A stretch of 64,000 nucleotides of DNA from positions 60,221,834-60,285,833 of the forward strand of contig OZ023273.1 in the NCBI GenBank assembly GCA_964007475.1, given 5' to 3'. A program made the translations under genes and the position numbers. Positions 25,541 through 37,884 of the stretch are shown one piece after another. Position 1 is the first letter of the stretch, and each line of letters opens with the position of its first letter. The stretch comes from Hybos culiciformis (Eukaryota > Arthropoda > Insecta > Diptera > Hybotidae). The notes under the pieces are model-generated. The model searched no databases. It was not told the origin of the DNA and worked only from the letters and a program-made list of their open reading frames with translations.

Positions 25541-26099
25541 TAGGGCTTCCAATATCCGATATTTTGATATTGAAATTTTTCAATTCCGACATTCCGATAT
25601 TAATATATATTTAATATCTACAATTAAAAAAATTTAAAATCAATTTTTTAATGAAAAAATCCTCAGATATGAATAAACAAAAATAAAAAATAAAAATGTA
25701 AGTAAGGAACATTTATTTCATTAAAAGAAAAATTGGCAAAAGTTAAAATTAAGAAAACATTTATTTAGTTTTTAAATATTCTTCTTTTGACTCTCTTTCT
25801 GGAAGTGGGCTCGCAGAAAACATAGGGTATTTTAAGTTTTATCTTCTAAATATGAACGCAGTTTTGTTACAAAGTTACCACTGGCGGAAAATGCCCTTTC
25901 AGTATGAGCAATGAGTGAGGATTGCCATATGATTATAACTCTTAATTTAAAAGCAAAAGTTAAAAAAGAGAATTTGTTTAAATATTTTCAATATCAAAAT
26001 ATCGATATTGAGCCAAACCAATTCCGATAATTCGATACCATGAAAATGACCGATATTTCCGAGATCTCGGAATCGATACTATCGATATTGGATGCCCTA
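25541..26099 (-). mobile_element. hAT-derived element with transposase C-terminal remnant
   Basis: The ends TAGGGCTTCCAATATC and GATATTGGATGCCCTA are inverted with one mismatch, and the 8-bp flanks ATCGGATT (25533-25540) and ATCAGATT (26100-26107) match at seven of eight. On the minus strand at about 25798-25920 a frame reads ERAFSASGNFVTKLRSYL, then after one in-frame stop NTLCFLRAHF. This is the hAT dimerisation region, so the element is an internally deleted, dead copy. Terminal regions are rich in ATATCGATAT-like palindromes. Confidence 0.8.
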
Positions 26100-26107
26100 A
26101 TCAGATT

Positions 26108-28405
26108 TCGCTAATATTGAAAAAGCCTTTCAGAACTTTGGATAAGACGACGATTAATTATCGGAAAAGAAATATTTTTGAGTTTTATTAACTTTGCGAC
26201 AACATATCTTGTGATACAAAATTAACTATATATTAAAAAAAAAAACATCAACAGCTTTAGAGCAATATTTTTTAAATAAAGCTTCGGATCATTTATGTTT
26301 TAAAACTTAATAAAAATACTATATTTACGTGGATCCGTATAATTTTAATTCCAAATATTGGGGGTCACAACATAAAAATGTTTGAAAAACACTGTTATAT
26401 ACGATATTTAATTTTTTATAGTATGCAAAATAAACAGTAGCAATCTACTTAGTTGTTATGTTTTGTAAACAATTAAATAGTTTAGTATATTTAAAAGACT
26501 TTCGGTTATCTTTGGAAGCGGTTATCTTTGTGAAAATTATATTGTGTTCATCCAAAATATTAAATATTTAGTTACTTTTATTATTAAACATTTTTTAGCA
26601 ATGTAAATTTAAAAAACATAAATATACTTTTCTTTTCTCTTCAGCAGTTCCTGTATTTATTTATTTATACTTCTTTTAAAATGTTTGATTTTTTTTATTC
26701 CAATTTCTTGCTTAAAATTAGATGGCACATTAGCGCTTCTAGCCTATCGTTTGCTGATGACAGACAAAATAAATTGTTAACATTTTAATTTTTTTTTTAA
26801 TTTAAGATAAAATTTCATCAATATTGTATTTGGCTGGCAACTGGCAAGGCAATATATTTAGTTCTTTGTACAGCTGAACAATGCTGGAGTTGAATAAAAT
26901 TGAGTTTCAACATGGTTTTCTCAGTCGCGCGTTCGATTATTACTTTAATTCCCATTGCGGGCCGAAATTTTGATGAATAATTAATTATAAGTACCTAATT
27001 CATTAAGAGTATTAAAAACAAACTTTATTATATTATTACAACATGATTATATTGACTTGAAACCATATTCGTGTATGCATTTATAAAAGTAGATAATAAA
27101 ATACAAATAGAAATTTATTAAATAAATATTTTCCTCAAAAAGCGGAAAATCCGTAAAGCTAATATTATGTAATTCATAATATACAGAATAATTAAAACTA
27201 ACCAAGAAAAGTATTTAATTGTTCTTTTGTTTGCTTTTCATAATCCATTATAATGTTTTATTAATGCTATTAAACGATTGCTTTTCAAAATTTATATTCC
27301 CCTTTCAAAGCAAACACCTTTCGGCTTTTATTACAGAGGTAATAATCTGATAGCATAGGAGTAGAAGTAAGATTATGATGATTAAGCTTTATGTATGTAA
27401 GTACGTAACACACAAATGATCATAATATTCAATATTCAATATAGCATTATTTTTGTGACTGCATTACAAATATGAAAATTAAAAAAAAAACTAATGATAA
27501 ATGCTGTTTTGTGTACTATTTTCACTCAACGTAAGTGACCTGCACGAACACTTCAAAATATCTTTGAACGAGACGTTCTTAGATTTTCATCATTGTTTTT
27601 AGACATTTTAACATGCTTACGCTCTTTGGCGCCGTCGTCGGGCGTTGGATCAGTTGAGAGTAGAGCAATTTAGAGAGTATAAAATAAAATACTGTATTAT
27701 GCTGGTACTTAATTCTTATTTCTATTTTAAACATTATTTTTCGACCTAAGTACATTAATTTTTATTTGAATGAATGTTTTAACTCAGAAAGCTATAACTG
27801 ACATTTGTTGAATCAAATAATAAGTTTGATCTTAACTTATACTGAAAATTATGATATAGTGTAGTTTTATTTTTGGTTATTGCAACGTTAATTTAATATG
27901 ATAAAATAATTTTAAAACTCAGTATTAATAACTTTTTAACACGCAATTTTAATTCATTCACATACTTAATGTCTGAGTCTAGATCTAATTGATGTTGTTT
28001 AAAATTTTATTTCATTTTATGATAAATAATGGTATATTTAGTTCTAATAAAAAGATGTATTTAATTTACTTAATCAAATGTATAAAATTTATGAGAATAT
28101 TTTATTAACGGTTTTATGATTTTCATTTTAAATAACAATATTTCGTACATATGTTTACAGTTTATATGCTCACTAAGCACGTTTTAAATATATGTAATTT
28201 CATTTAAAGTTATATATTAAACAACTACATGCTACATATCGATTGTAAACTACTCTTATATATTTAATATTAGAGGTTTATGTTTACGTCTCCTGCACTC
28301 ATTAGTGCATTTGACTTAGTCAGTAATTAATTCCTATGTTTATCCCAATATGTTGTAATTACCAACCGGTAATTTTAATTCTTTCCCCGTAAGCGATAAC
28401 CACAG
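26108..28405. other. Intergenic, no gene seen
   Basis: AT-rich. The only compositional outlier is 27590-27670, a GC-richer patch with GGCGCCGTCGTCGGGCGTTGG followed by ATCAGTTG and, 20-30 bp later, TATAAAAT. It could be a promoter or first exon of an unlocated gene, but no coding frame follows. Confidence 0.35.
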
Positions 28406-29817
28406 CAAAGATGACATATTATAAAGATAAGTAGCATAGTGTAAACTTTTTTTTAGACAAGGACAGCAATACATTTTTATGTGTATTATTTTTCTAATTT
28501 ACAAGGTATATTGCATAAATTTTCCTCTCAACATATTTCAATTTTTCAGGTTGTATTGAAATTATTTTGTTTAAAAAATTTTTTAAACAACAAAAATATT
28601 TTGTAACATTTCAAAAATTGTTTTCTAAATTTATTATTAGCATAAAACCCAAAATACTTATTTTTTTATAAATTTTTAAGTAAACTTTTTAAAATTAAAG
28701 CAAGTATAGTCACTCTGTATATGAATAAGAATTTTTTTTTTTTACACGTTTTGCCTTAAACGCGTCATCAAATTGAATGTTATTGTTTTAAACGCGTCAC
28801 GATTTTTGCTTTTTTTCCAAAACAAAACGATAAAGAAAAAATAAATGATTAGGGATGTAAACTTAAATTTGAAAACTTTCAACTGAAGTTAAGTTGTGTA
28901 AAAAAAAAGTTGTAAAATAATCAATTTTTTTCAAAAAAATAATTAAATCTTAAAATGTCAGGAAAAAAGTATATTTTGCCAGGTATAATGATCGAAATAT
29001 AACTATTTTTGTTCCCATCATGTAAAAATCGATAAGGATATATTTCTTTAGATTTTTTGAATATCTGCACCCGCCAGTTATATCAAGATTGTTAAGAAAA
29101 ATATTTTGCAATAATTAGAAAGCAAGGTGGAAATAATGTTCATTAAAATGATAATTTTATCCAGTTTAATTAATATTGATTCCTACCACTGTTACAATTA
29201 TTTTAATAAAGAATTTGGCTAAACTTCCGTTTCCTTGAACCTCTCAGAATGGGCTAAAAATTGGAGGGCGGTAGAGGCGGTGCCCAAACTCCCAAAACTG
29301 AAATCAGTTCTTGCGGCAAAGGCCCCGTTTCGGAGATAGGGCCTCCCAAAGTTTTGATACATTTTTGTATGGAAAATTTTTTTTTGTGCCCCATTTGCCC
29401 TATTTTTGGGTAGGTAATAGAGGCGGTCTCTAAAATGTTACATCCGAAACGGTTGTTGCGGGAAGGCCCCCATTTTGGAGTTATGGCTCTTCAAAATTTT
29501 CAACCGGCAGTATCGCCAAGAATTTTTAGTAAATCCTTTTATTCGCTGTCGAATTTTTATATTTTAAAGTGCTTTAATTAAAATTAAGAAAAATAGAAAT
29601 AAAATTTTATCCATGTTACACGTTTAAATTTAAGAATTTTTATTTAAAAAATATTTCATCGGGTCCATCCCTGATTTTGTCTATTGAACACCTATAATAA
29701 AATCATATAAAAACTAAGTGTAAATGAAAAAAAAAACAACCAATACAAAGAGAAGTTTTGGCGGGAGAAAACTACACTTATTCCTGTGCTTCTTATCTTT
29801 ATAATATGTCATCTTTG
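28406..29817. mobile_element. Inverted-repeat-bounded segment, about 1.4 kb
   Basis: CAAAGATGACATATTATAAA at 28406 recurs inverted at 29798-29817, with pairing to about 35 bp. Inside are two TTAAACGCGTCA copies (28757 and 28788) and a GC-richer duplicated block at 29240-29510. No transposase frame was seen. It is probably a non-autonomous element that acquired repeats. Confidence 0.5.
29240..29510. repeat. Two diverged copies of a GC-richer ~130-bp unit
   Basis: Copy one (about 29255-29365) and copy two (about 29398-29500) share in order: GTAGAGGCGGT or ATAGAGGCGGT, AAA-CTG or CGAAACGG, TTGCGGCAA or TTGCGGGAA, GGCCCC, a TTTCGGAG or TTTTGGAG block, and a CAAAGTTTT or CAAAATTTT tail. No open frame spans it. 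It looks like a fragment of a tandem repeat family. Confidence 0.5.
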
Positions 29818-30254
29818 ACCACAGTTAGAACTGAAATTTTTTTTGTGAATTTTTGTTTCGTGGATAACTATTGTCATCAAACAAAGAAATATTGATTATC
29901 AAATAAAGAAATATTGATTGGGCTCTTAACAATTGCCTGTTGCTTGCGGTTGCTGGCCGAACAATGCTTCGAACTTGGAGTAAAAATATTTACTGCCATT
30001 AAAAAGCGACATAGTTTATTTGATAGAAAGAGGCAGGTGAAGAATTTTATGGCTAGATAGCAATCCATTGCAATTATTTATTTTAAGTATTTAACTAATA
30101 AAATATTTTATTAATTAATCGTTTGGAATTCAAGTAGCAAATTATATTTTTTGACATTAAAAAAACTGTTATCATTTCATTCAGCTTTGATTCAGCTTTG
30201 AGTTTGCACAAAAATTACCATTACCAATATTACTAATATTTTTATAGGCTAGCC

Positions 30255-31010
30255 CAGCGTTTCTCAACCTTAGGGTCGCGACCCGAATTTGGGTCGCGAA
30301 AGATTTTCAATGGGTCGTTTAAATGGAACAATTCTTTTACAAATGCTACATATATTAAATCAAAAATAATATAATATTTTGATTATGTGAGAAGAATTTA
30401 TCTATACATCTATTTTCCAATAGATTGCTCTGTTCATTCGCTTTAAATAAACAAATCGTACAGAAAACTGCTCTTTTTTGGTTCTAACTTATGTCAGCTT
30501 GGGTCCAAAATCCATTTTTAAAATGTGAAACCAATGTTTTATCTTCATTGAAGGGAGAAAAAATAATTGAACTGTCTTGCGATAAAGCACTTGAAATGGT
30601 ATTTAATAATCAAAAACACTTGAACAAATTTTGGATCCAAATACGATGTGATTTGTGAATACCAAATATTATATGAAAAGGCAATTAAAATGCTTCTTCC
30701 TTTTTCAACTACATACTGATTTAACAGAAATTAGATTTTCAGCTCTAGCGGGTGCTAAAACTAAATACAGAAATGGACTTGACGATGTGGGTAATAATAC
30801 CATTGAGTAAATCAATTGAGCCAAGACTTAATAAATTACCAAATAAATGTCAACAACAAATAAGTCATTAAAATAATAAATAAAAAAACATTTTAAAAGT
30901 GTCTTTCATTTCTTCTACTTGTCAATGCATATACCATTTCAGATTGAGGGTCACGTTATTTTGTACTCATATTTTATAGGTCGCAATAGTAAAAAGGTTG
31001 AGAAACGCTG
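30255..31010. mobile_element. hAT element, 756 bp, with degenerate transposase tail
   Basis: The ends CAGCGTTTCTCAACCTTA and TTGAGAAACGCTG are typical hAT (Charlie/SPIN-like) termini. Perfect 8-bp target duplications GGCTAGCC flank it (30247-30254 and 31011-31018). Plus-strand sequence at about 30590-30800 carries remnants such as TTTCAACTAC... and FSALAGAKTKYRNGLDDVG, the C-terminal hAT region, broken by stops and frameshifts. The perfect duplication beside a decayed gene suggests a non-autonomous copy moved more recently than the gene died. Confidence 0.85.
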
Positions 31011-31018
31011 GGCTAGCC

Positions 31019-32317
31019 CCAGTATTATAGCAACATTATGGCAGTATTTTTATTTATTATTAATTATTAGTATTCTTTTTTTTCATCATTCATATAATTC
31101 TTAACAATTCATAAAATAGTTCAAGAGATAAAAATACAAATATCTTAGACAGCTAGTCAATATTTTTACGTATACTATGAAAAAGTTATAATTAAAGATA
31201 ATGTCTGAGCTAACGGAAGAAAAACCTTTATTTGACCTTGGATTTTTTTATATATAGGCAGTATTTTTATTTTATGAAACAGTTTTCTTCTTCTGACATT
31301 AACAATTTTCATACAAAATATAGCTTATTCTAATTTGTCACAGTAAATAATTTATAATATAAGATAATTTTTTTTTTTCAATTTTCTTAAAATCACCGAT
31401 TGGATGAACCTTTTGGTTGTAGTTTTAATCTAAAATGTTTACTATTTGAATTGCTGGTTTTTTACGGATTATTAAATGATGTATTTACGCTTTCTAGTAT
31501 AGCGTCAAAAGTTGCAGACCAAAATATCCTAAAAATTTAAATAAAAGTAAAATTTTTTATGTACATACATAAGATATAAATTGAATAAAAATTCAATGCA
31601 ATTTTATTACCGATTCCAAATCCAGTATTTGGCTCATTACAAAACAAGGTACCAAATCCTTAAATATAATATAAAATATTAAATATTATATTTAATTATA
31701 TGAAAATTATTTATATACTTGTTCATATTGATGATGAAGATGACTAACCATAAAATATCGATTCTAAAAATAATTTTGAAGCAGTTGAAAAATAATGAAT
31801 ATATTATAAAATATTTAAGATTCATTCTTTGTGTATCGAAATATTTATCCGAAATACAAGTTTTTTTTTGATCATATAGTATCATGATCATCAGACTAGT
31901 GATCATAAACAGAATTATAAAAAATAGTCTCGAAAGTAATGTTCCCATGATTATGATATTAAATGTCCTTAGAATTACTAATTTTTTATTTTTGTGTTGC
32001 CTTGTGGAATCATTAAGTTTACTTAATGTAAATTAACCTTTGACTTCTTATTCTAAATAAATATCTATTTTCTATATACACTTATCGTTCAAATAAAGTA
32101 GTCCTACCTTTCTACATATTGACCGTAAAACACAGTCAAGGTTGAGCATGGTATATAAGAGGTTTTTGGTATTTTTTTTTTGTTAAAAAAAACGATGTAC
32201 CGTTTTGCAAACTTACAAGTGATTAAATTGATTTTTTGAGGACACAATTCTTATTAACTTGTAAAGTAATTTGTCTGTATATTTCTTTACTATTTTCGAC
32301 ACTCTCGCAGACCCACT
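31019..32317. other. Intergenic, no gene seen
   Basis: AT-rich. The 89-codon minus-strand frame at 31679-31948 is made of Ile, Phe, Leu and Met only, as expected by chance here, and no feature is supported. Confidence 0.4.
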
Positions 32318-32880
32318 TTTCGTCATCACAGCGAGCTGAAATTTGTCACACAGGTTCATGTCGCGTGACAATTGAAGCTATCAAAATTTGAGGCGGAAAT
32401 TTCCATGGAAAACCCGGAAAATCGGGAAAAATCATTTGAAAATTTGGTACAAATTTGAGTAGTGATAAATCCGTTTTAGGAAAAATGCAAAGTGTTCTGA
32501 TTTTTCCGAAAAAATTTTGCGGCATTTTCCGACTTTTCCGGAAAATTTTCCGGTAAAAAAGTTTTCTAAATTATGCAGGATCAAGTTCCCTATCAACTGG
32601 CATCATTACTTTCTCTCCGACAATGGTGAAAACTTGCAGAAAAAATCGAAGAAAATTCATGTAAAACGTTTTTCCGGAGTTTTTCCGACCAAGGAAGCGT
32701 TTGACCGTTTTGCAACCTGATACAAAGTTGTAGAGCGAAATGAGTTGCATAAAGTTGCTTTTGCAGACAACTCAATGTAAAACCCGAAAAAGCGGAAAAA
32801 TCATCGGAAAAATTTTCATCGATATGATTAGTCATAAAATTGTTTTCAAACATCCATGCAGCACATAATAACGTGAAAAA
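32318..32880. repeat. Unclassified repeat-like segment rich in CCGGAAAA motifs
   Basis: Composition shifts from the surroundings: recurrent CCGGAAAA/TTTTCCGG words, including the palindrome CCGGAAAATTTTCCGG near 32537, and GGAAAACCCGGAAAATCGGG near 32406. Open frames on both strands (67 and 86 codons) are antiparallel to each other and match nothing recognised. It ends next to the large hairpin at 32891. Confidence 0.35.
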
Positions 32881-32890
32881 GGCAGAAAAT

Positions 32891-33158
32891 AAAAATAAGT
32901 TAAAAACGAGTTTTCCAAAAAACTGAGGCCAGGCCGCATGAAAAAGTAGAAAATAACTTTTTCTTCACACACAGAGGTGGACTCAGATTTTTTGATTGGG
33001 ACATTTCTCTTGAATATTCTTTCTCTTCATGAATCAAATCACTTACGTCCCAATCAAAAAATCTGAGTCCACCTCTGTGTGTGAAGAAAAAGTTATTTTC
33101 TACTTTTTCATGCGGCCTGGCCTCAGTTTTTTGGAAAACTCGTTTTTAACTTATTTTT
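32891..33158. repeat. Near-perfect palindrome, 112-bp arms, 44-bp loop
   Basis: Arm 32891-33002 is the reverse complement of 33047-33158; reading both arms end to end showed no indel. The arms contain CTGAGGCCAGGCCGCATG and CACACAGAGGTGGACTCAG, which have higher GC than the context. No target duplication was found at the outer edges. It may be a recent inverted duplication or a foldback element. Confidence 0.85.
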
Positions 33159-36100
33159 TTTAAATTGATTCTTATATTTTAAAAATAAAATAATAAAATA
33201 ATTTGGTGTTCAAACTCAAAAGCGTGTTTATCCAATTATCGTTATTGTTTGCCATTCTATAATTATTGATGGTAAAATTCGAAATTTGACATAAAAAGTA
33301 TGATAATTTCTTCAAAGTAATTTTTTCTGTGTTAAGAAGTTGTTAATTTAACTGTTTTTTTTTTCATTTAAATTAGGAAAAGATATCAATTCAAGTATAA
33401 AATCAATTAATTCAATAACTAATAAGTTTCTAGATAATAAAAATAAAATATACATATGTTTTGAAATATGTAGTTTTAAGCTTTAACTTTTTAATTTTAC
33501 TTTCACTCTTCATAATATTTGTAGCATTAAAAAAAAAGTTTAAAAGCAAGGCAAACAAGTTTAACAGAAATAAAAAATTTCTTTAATTTTTTTAAACCCT
33601 AAAGTTGTGCCTGAAAGTATGCAATGCTTGTTTTTTCTTCAAATTTAAAATTATAAATTGATAACAAACGAAGCACAAAGAGCCATCTCTAATAAAAATA
33701 AATACCAATAATACTTTTTGCTTTGTTTACATCCTATTCCTATATAAATTATAATATACATCTGATAAAATTTTTAATCCTTGTACCCTATGTAAGCTAT
33801 TTTTCTTTGATGGGCGCGAAAAAATAAACAGCATTTTCTCATAATTTAGGAAAAATGAAGCATCTGTATGGCTCGCAGATGCTTTTAAATAATTTAGAAA
33901 ATACCTATACATAATATTACAATTTTAAATATTAACTTAGATAGGGAGATGCAATGTCAAGAGTGTGGTAAATCAAATCAAATTGCGTAAGAGATGCTGG
34001 ATTAAAAAAATGTCTCAAAAATAAAACTAGATAGAGAAATAAAGCCTTGCGTTAAACATTGCAAAAAATCGGGAGTTAAGATTATTTTTAAATATTGTCT
34101 TCAATTGCAGATTAAGCTTCAAAAAATAATCAGTTGAATTTTCGTTTTTAATTTTCTTACCCAAAAGTTTCTTTAACAATTCAAGAATTCCATGGTGAAT
34201 AATTCTTGATTCAATTAAGCTCAAATTTAATTAATATTATAGGACTTTATTAGTTGTACAGGCACCTTTTTATCTTTAATAGATTCTTTATTTTGTTTAG
34301 TAAATACATCTGAAAAGATATTTTAGATATTATTATCTTAAATACCAAGCACATGAATTTCTATACACATAACTACCTAATAAATTTTATTCCCTTTATG
34401 GCCTTTAAGTAAGTACATGATAATCACTGGACCACATTTTCCCATATTTAGAAAACCAAATTGCATAAAAACATAAAAATGTCAATATTTTTATTGTATA
34501 GAAAAGTGAAAAGTGAAATATTAAATTAATTAAATATGTATGATAAATATAAAGGTGTTAACCACCCAGATTGAATAACCATAATGGTTGTTGTTGTATA
34601 TCATTATTGCACATAACGACAATTTTTAACAGTAACCAAACAATTTTTAACATTAACAAGAAGTGGAGTAAACTATTGCTAAGCTCGAATTTTAAGTTTT
34701 CTTTTTTGTTTATTTAAGAATAAAATAATGTTTTTTTGAAACAAATAATTATTATAGACGGAATAAAAAATAAAGTTTTTAATGCTAATTTTGCAGATCA
34801 TATTTAGCAGGATTGGAAATAAATTTGCTTGAAATAAAACATATATGTACAAGAAAGATCTTACTTATAGTAAAAAAAATTTCACATCTATTTCGAATTT
34901 CTGATTCATAAATATATTGACACAAGTTTACTCATTTGCTATTTTTTCAACATTATTCATTTCAAGGATGAAATAAGAAACTATTATAAACATAAAGTAA
35001 CTATAATTAAAATTTTGTTGAGATTTTTTATTAAAATAAAATAATACTTTTTTATTATGATTATTTTATAATTTTTTTTTATGATGGAATGTCCTTGAAA
35101 TGTCATCTTACTTGATATTGTTTTTTAGTTATATCTTTAAAGTTTCAATCAACCTGATATTAACGTTTTCTCTTTATAAATTAAAAAAAAAATTATAGTA
35201 CATTCAGTAGTTAGATAACTTTTTGTTTCTTATTTATATAGGGTAAAGATTTAATTGTTTGGTAAATTTAAACTAGATAAGGATTTTCGAAAAATTACAA
35301 TTGTTTTGTGGATTTATAATTATAATTATGTACAATTATAACCTTATGAGTTAAAACGCTACCGTTTCGCTTAGTTCTCTTGAAGTTTGTGCAATTTTTA
35401 TCATTGTTTCCCAAAATCGAGTATTCAAGTATAAATAATTGCTATAAATACTTAATATAAAAATATCCGAAAGCTATAATAAGTTAATTGAATTTTGGAT
35501 TTTTCAACACTTAAGGTCAGAAAAATATTATAAGTAATAATTCTCATCTCTAATATTCAAATAATTAAAATCTTCAAAATTTTAACATGTACATACTTTA
35601 ATACGCCATATTAACTTTTATAAATCGATCTATACTTACCGAAACCTATGAAGGGACGCAATTATTATAATTTTTTTTAATTAATCACAAGTGTAGAAGT
35701 CCATAGAATTTTTTTTTTGAACTAATAATTCAAAGCACGAGCTCAATGTTGTTATAATCTGAATGATATTTCTTTTGACATAAAAAATAGGATTTACCAT
35801 AAATAGCGAAATATGCCATGTGTTCAATTTTGTCAAGATAGTAATATTTTTTTTTTCACTTTGTGAATTTAAAAATCAATAAATAATATGCCTCCTTGGA
35901 GTGGTCGTCGGCATTAATAAGATGTAAACATTTTATATACATAAATTTAATATACAGCTGATGAACACATAAGTTAATAAATTAAATGAAGAAAAATATT
36001 ATAACTTTTACGTTGCATTTATTATGTATTATATTAATATTTATTTGTACATCGCAATTCTCATAATATATATTCACTTATTTATTTCAAGATCCCCGAT

Positions 36101-36227
36101 TTTCGTTTACCTAACTTATAAGAAGTAATACTTTAACCATAAAAGCGCATGCATATATATGAACTTTCTATGGTTATAAAGAACAAAAATATTTTCAATC
36201 TGAAAAAATATATACAAGAAATAAGTT
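33159..36227. other. Intergenic, no gene seen
   Basis: AT-rich sequence with scattered short frames (33727-33912, 34027-34224) lacking splice context or family resemblance. No repeat ends recognised. Confidence 0.4.
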
Positions 36228-36544
36228 AATAACCAAATTCAAAAAGGGCTAATATCACAAAAAACTGAATTTCTGCCTAACTGTTTGGAATTTAACAGTG
36301 AAATTTTATTGAGAGTGCTAACCATTGGTTTTTTGAGGATGAGTCCTTTTCGAAATTGATCCAAGAAGTCAGGTGTTTTTATTATAATAAAATAGAATAA
36401 ATAGATACCATAAAAAAAGTTTTTGATTATTAAAAGCATTTAAATGATAATAAATTAATAAATATTTCAAAAGAAAGAAAACGAGAACTGGTTCGTTTAG
36501 AAAAAAAAAAAAACTGACATGAGCCCTTTTCGAATTTGGTTATT
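36228..36544. mobile_element. TIR element (MITE), 317 bp
   Basis: AATAACCAAATTCAAAAAGG at 36228 is matched inverted by GAGCCCTTTTCGAATTTGGT ending in TATT at 36544, about 24 bp with two mismatches. The interior holds extra partial copies of the terminal GAGTCCTTTTCGAA word (near 36340). It is non-coding. Confidence 0.6.
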
Positions 36545-37884
36545 CAAGTATAAAGGAAGTAAGTACGAGTTCATAAAAATTCTAAAATAAATTGAATTAA
36601 AAAAATTGTAATATCTACATGCGTTGTAGACATAGTGCATATATTCTAGTACCTACATTATTATGCTCAGTTGATCATTATATGACGACGGCTTTTTTAT
36701 ATCATTTGAATAAATTAATTTATGCTATATGAAAACAATTTCGAATAAAAAATTTGCTTCATTGTTTTTTATTTTTTTATTTTAATAAAATCTATAATTT
36801 ACATAATGTATAAAAACTATTAATGTTAATAAGTCGCATACAAACATAGAATATGCAATATGTATTTATATTATTATATAGCTATACTTAAATTTATTAA
36901 ATGCAAATAAAGGATTTTTAACATGTGTAATAACTCAGTCATACATACTAAGTTTGATATACATATTATAGATAAATGCACCCAGAATAATTGAATATAC
37001 TTTTTTTTTTTAAGTATAGGTATAAAATGTTTTATAAAAAGTTGTAAACAGTATTTCGGACATATAATGTATAAGTATTATTCTGTTCAATGATATTAAT
37101 AAAACAATTAGTTTTTTTTTAGAAATTAATTAAAAAGAAATTTAATGTTTTTTATTCCTCTTCGACAAATCATAATATTATATATTGCAAAGTGTCGTAT
37201 AACATTTATCTTTTGATTGGAAAAACCCGTCAAAACAAACCATACAACGTTTCTCGTTCAGGATTATTGTCTTTTTTTATGCAGCTATCTATGTATGTAC
37301 AAAGGAAAAGTATAAAAAATAAAATAATTAAATAAAACTTCGCTGCCAAGATATTCAATTGGACAGTGAGAAGCGTTATTACAACTGTGCGATCAGAATC
37401 TTCTAAAAAAATTTAATTTTTTTACAAAAAAGTAGAGCAGTAGTACGGGGTTCGTTTGACAGATTTAGATTTAGTGAAGTTTCTCACAGTCGACCTGTAC
37501 TCATAAAGTAATTTTCATCGAAATACGTTTTTAAGTTTTAGCCTTTGGACTAGGTTTAAAATATAAAATCTTTTTTCAAAAAAAAAATAGATTGCAGCGG
37601 TTGAGAGCTCTGGAATCCTGAATCGGAATTGGTGATTTAAAATAGATTTTTAAATTAAATTTTTTTCTAAAGATTATAGCATTTTATGAAATTTAAATTT
37701 TTTTAAAAAATATTCCAAACAAAATAAATTGCCTTCTACAATATTTTTAGAATATTATAATTCTTAGTTATACTTTGATCGATTCGTTATAAAAAATTTT
37801 ACTCACTTATATTTTTAAGTAATTAATTAATTGATATTTTTGTAATATAAGTATAATTTTGAATTATTTCTCATAAAATAAAAT
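36545..37884. other. Intergenic, 3' flank of secreted member 3
   Basis: AT-rich. It includes the expected 3' UTR of the gene ending at 37885. A somewhat GC-richer stretch at 37360-37630 has no splice-bounded frame. Nothing else supported. Confidence 0.4.

Noticed and set aside
31679..31948. 89-codon membrane-protein-like frame
   Set aside because: It consists of Ile, Phe, Leu and Met codons expected from AT-rich DNA, with no conserved feature.
32517..32853. Overlapping 67- and 86-codon frames on opposite strands
   Set aside because: They overlap each other in CCGGAAAA repeat sequence and match no family.
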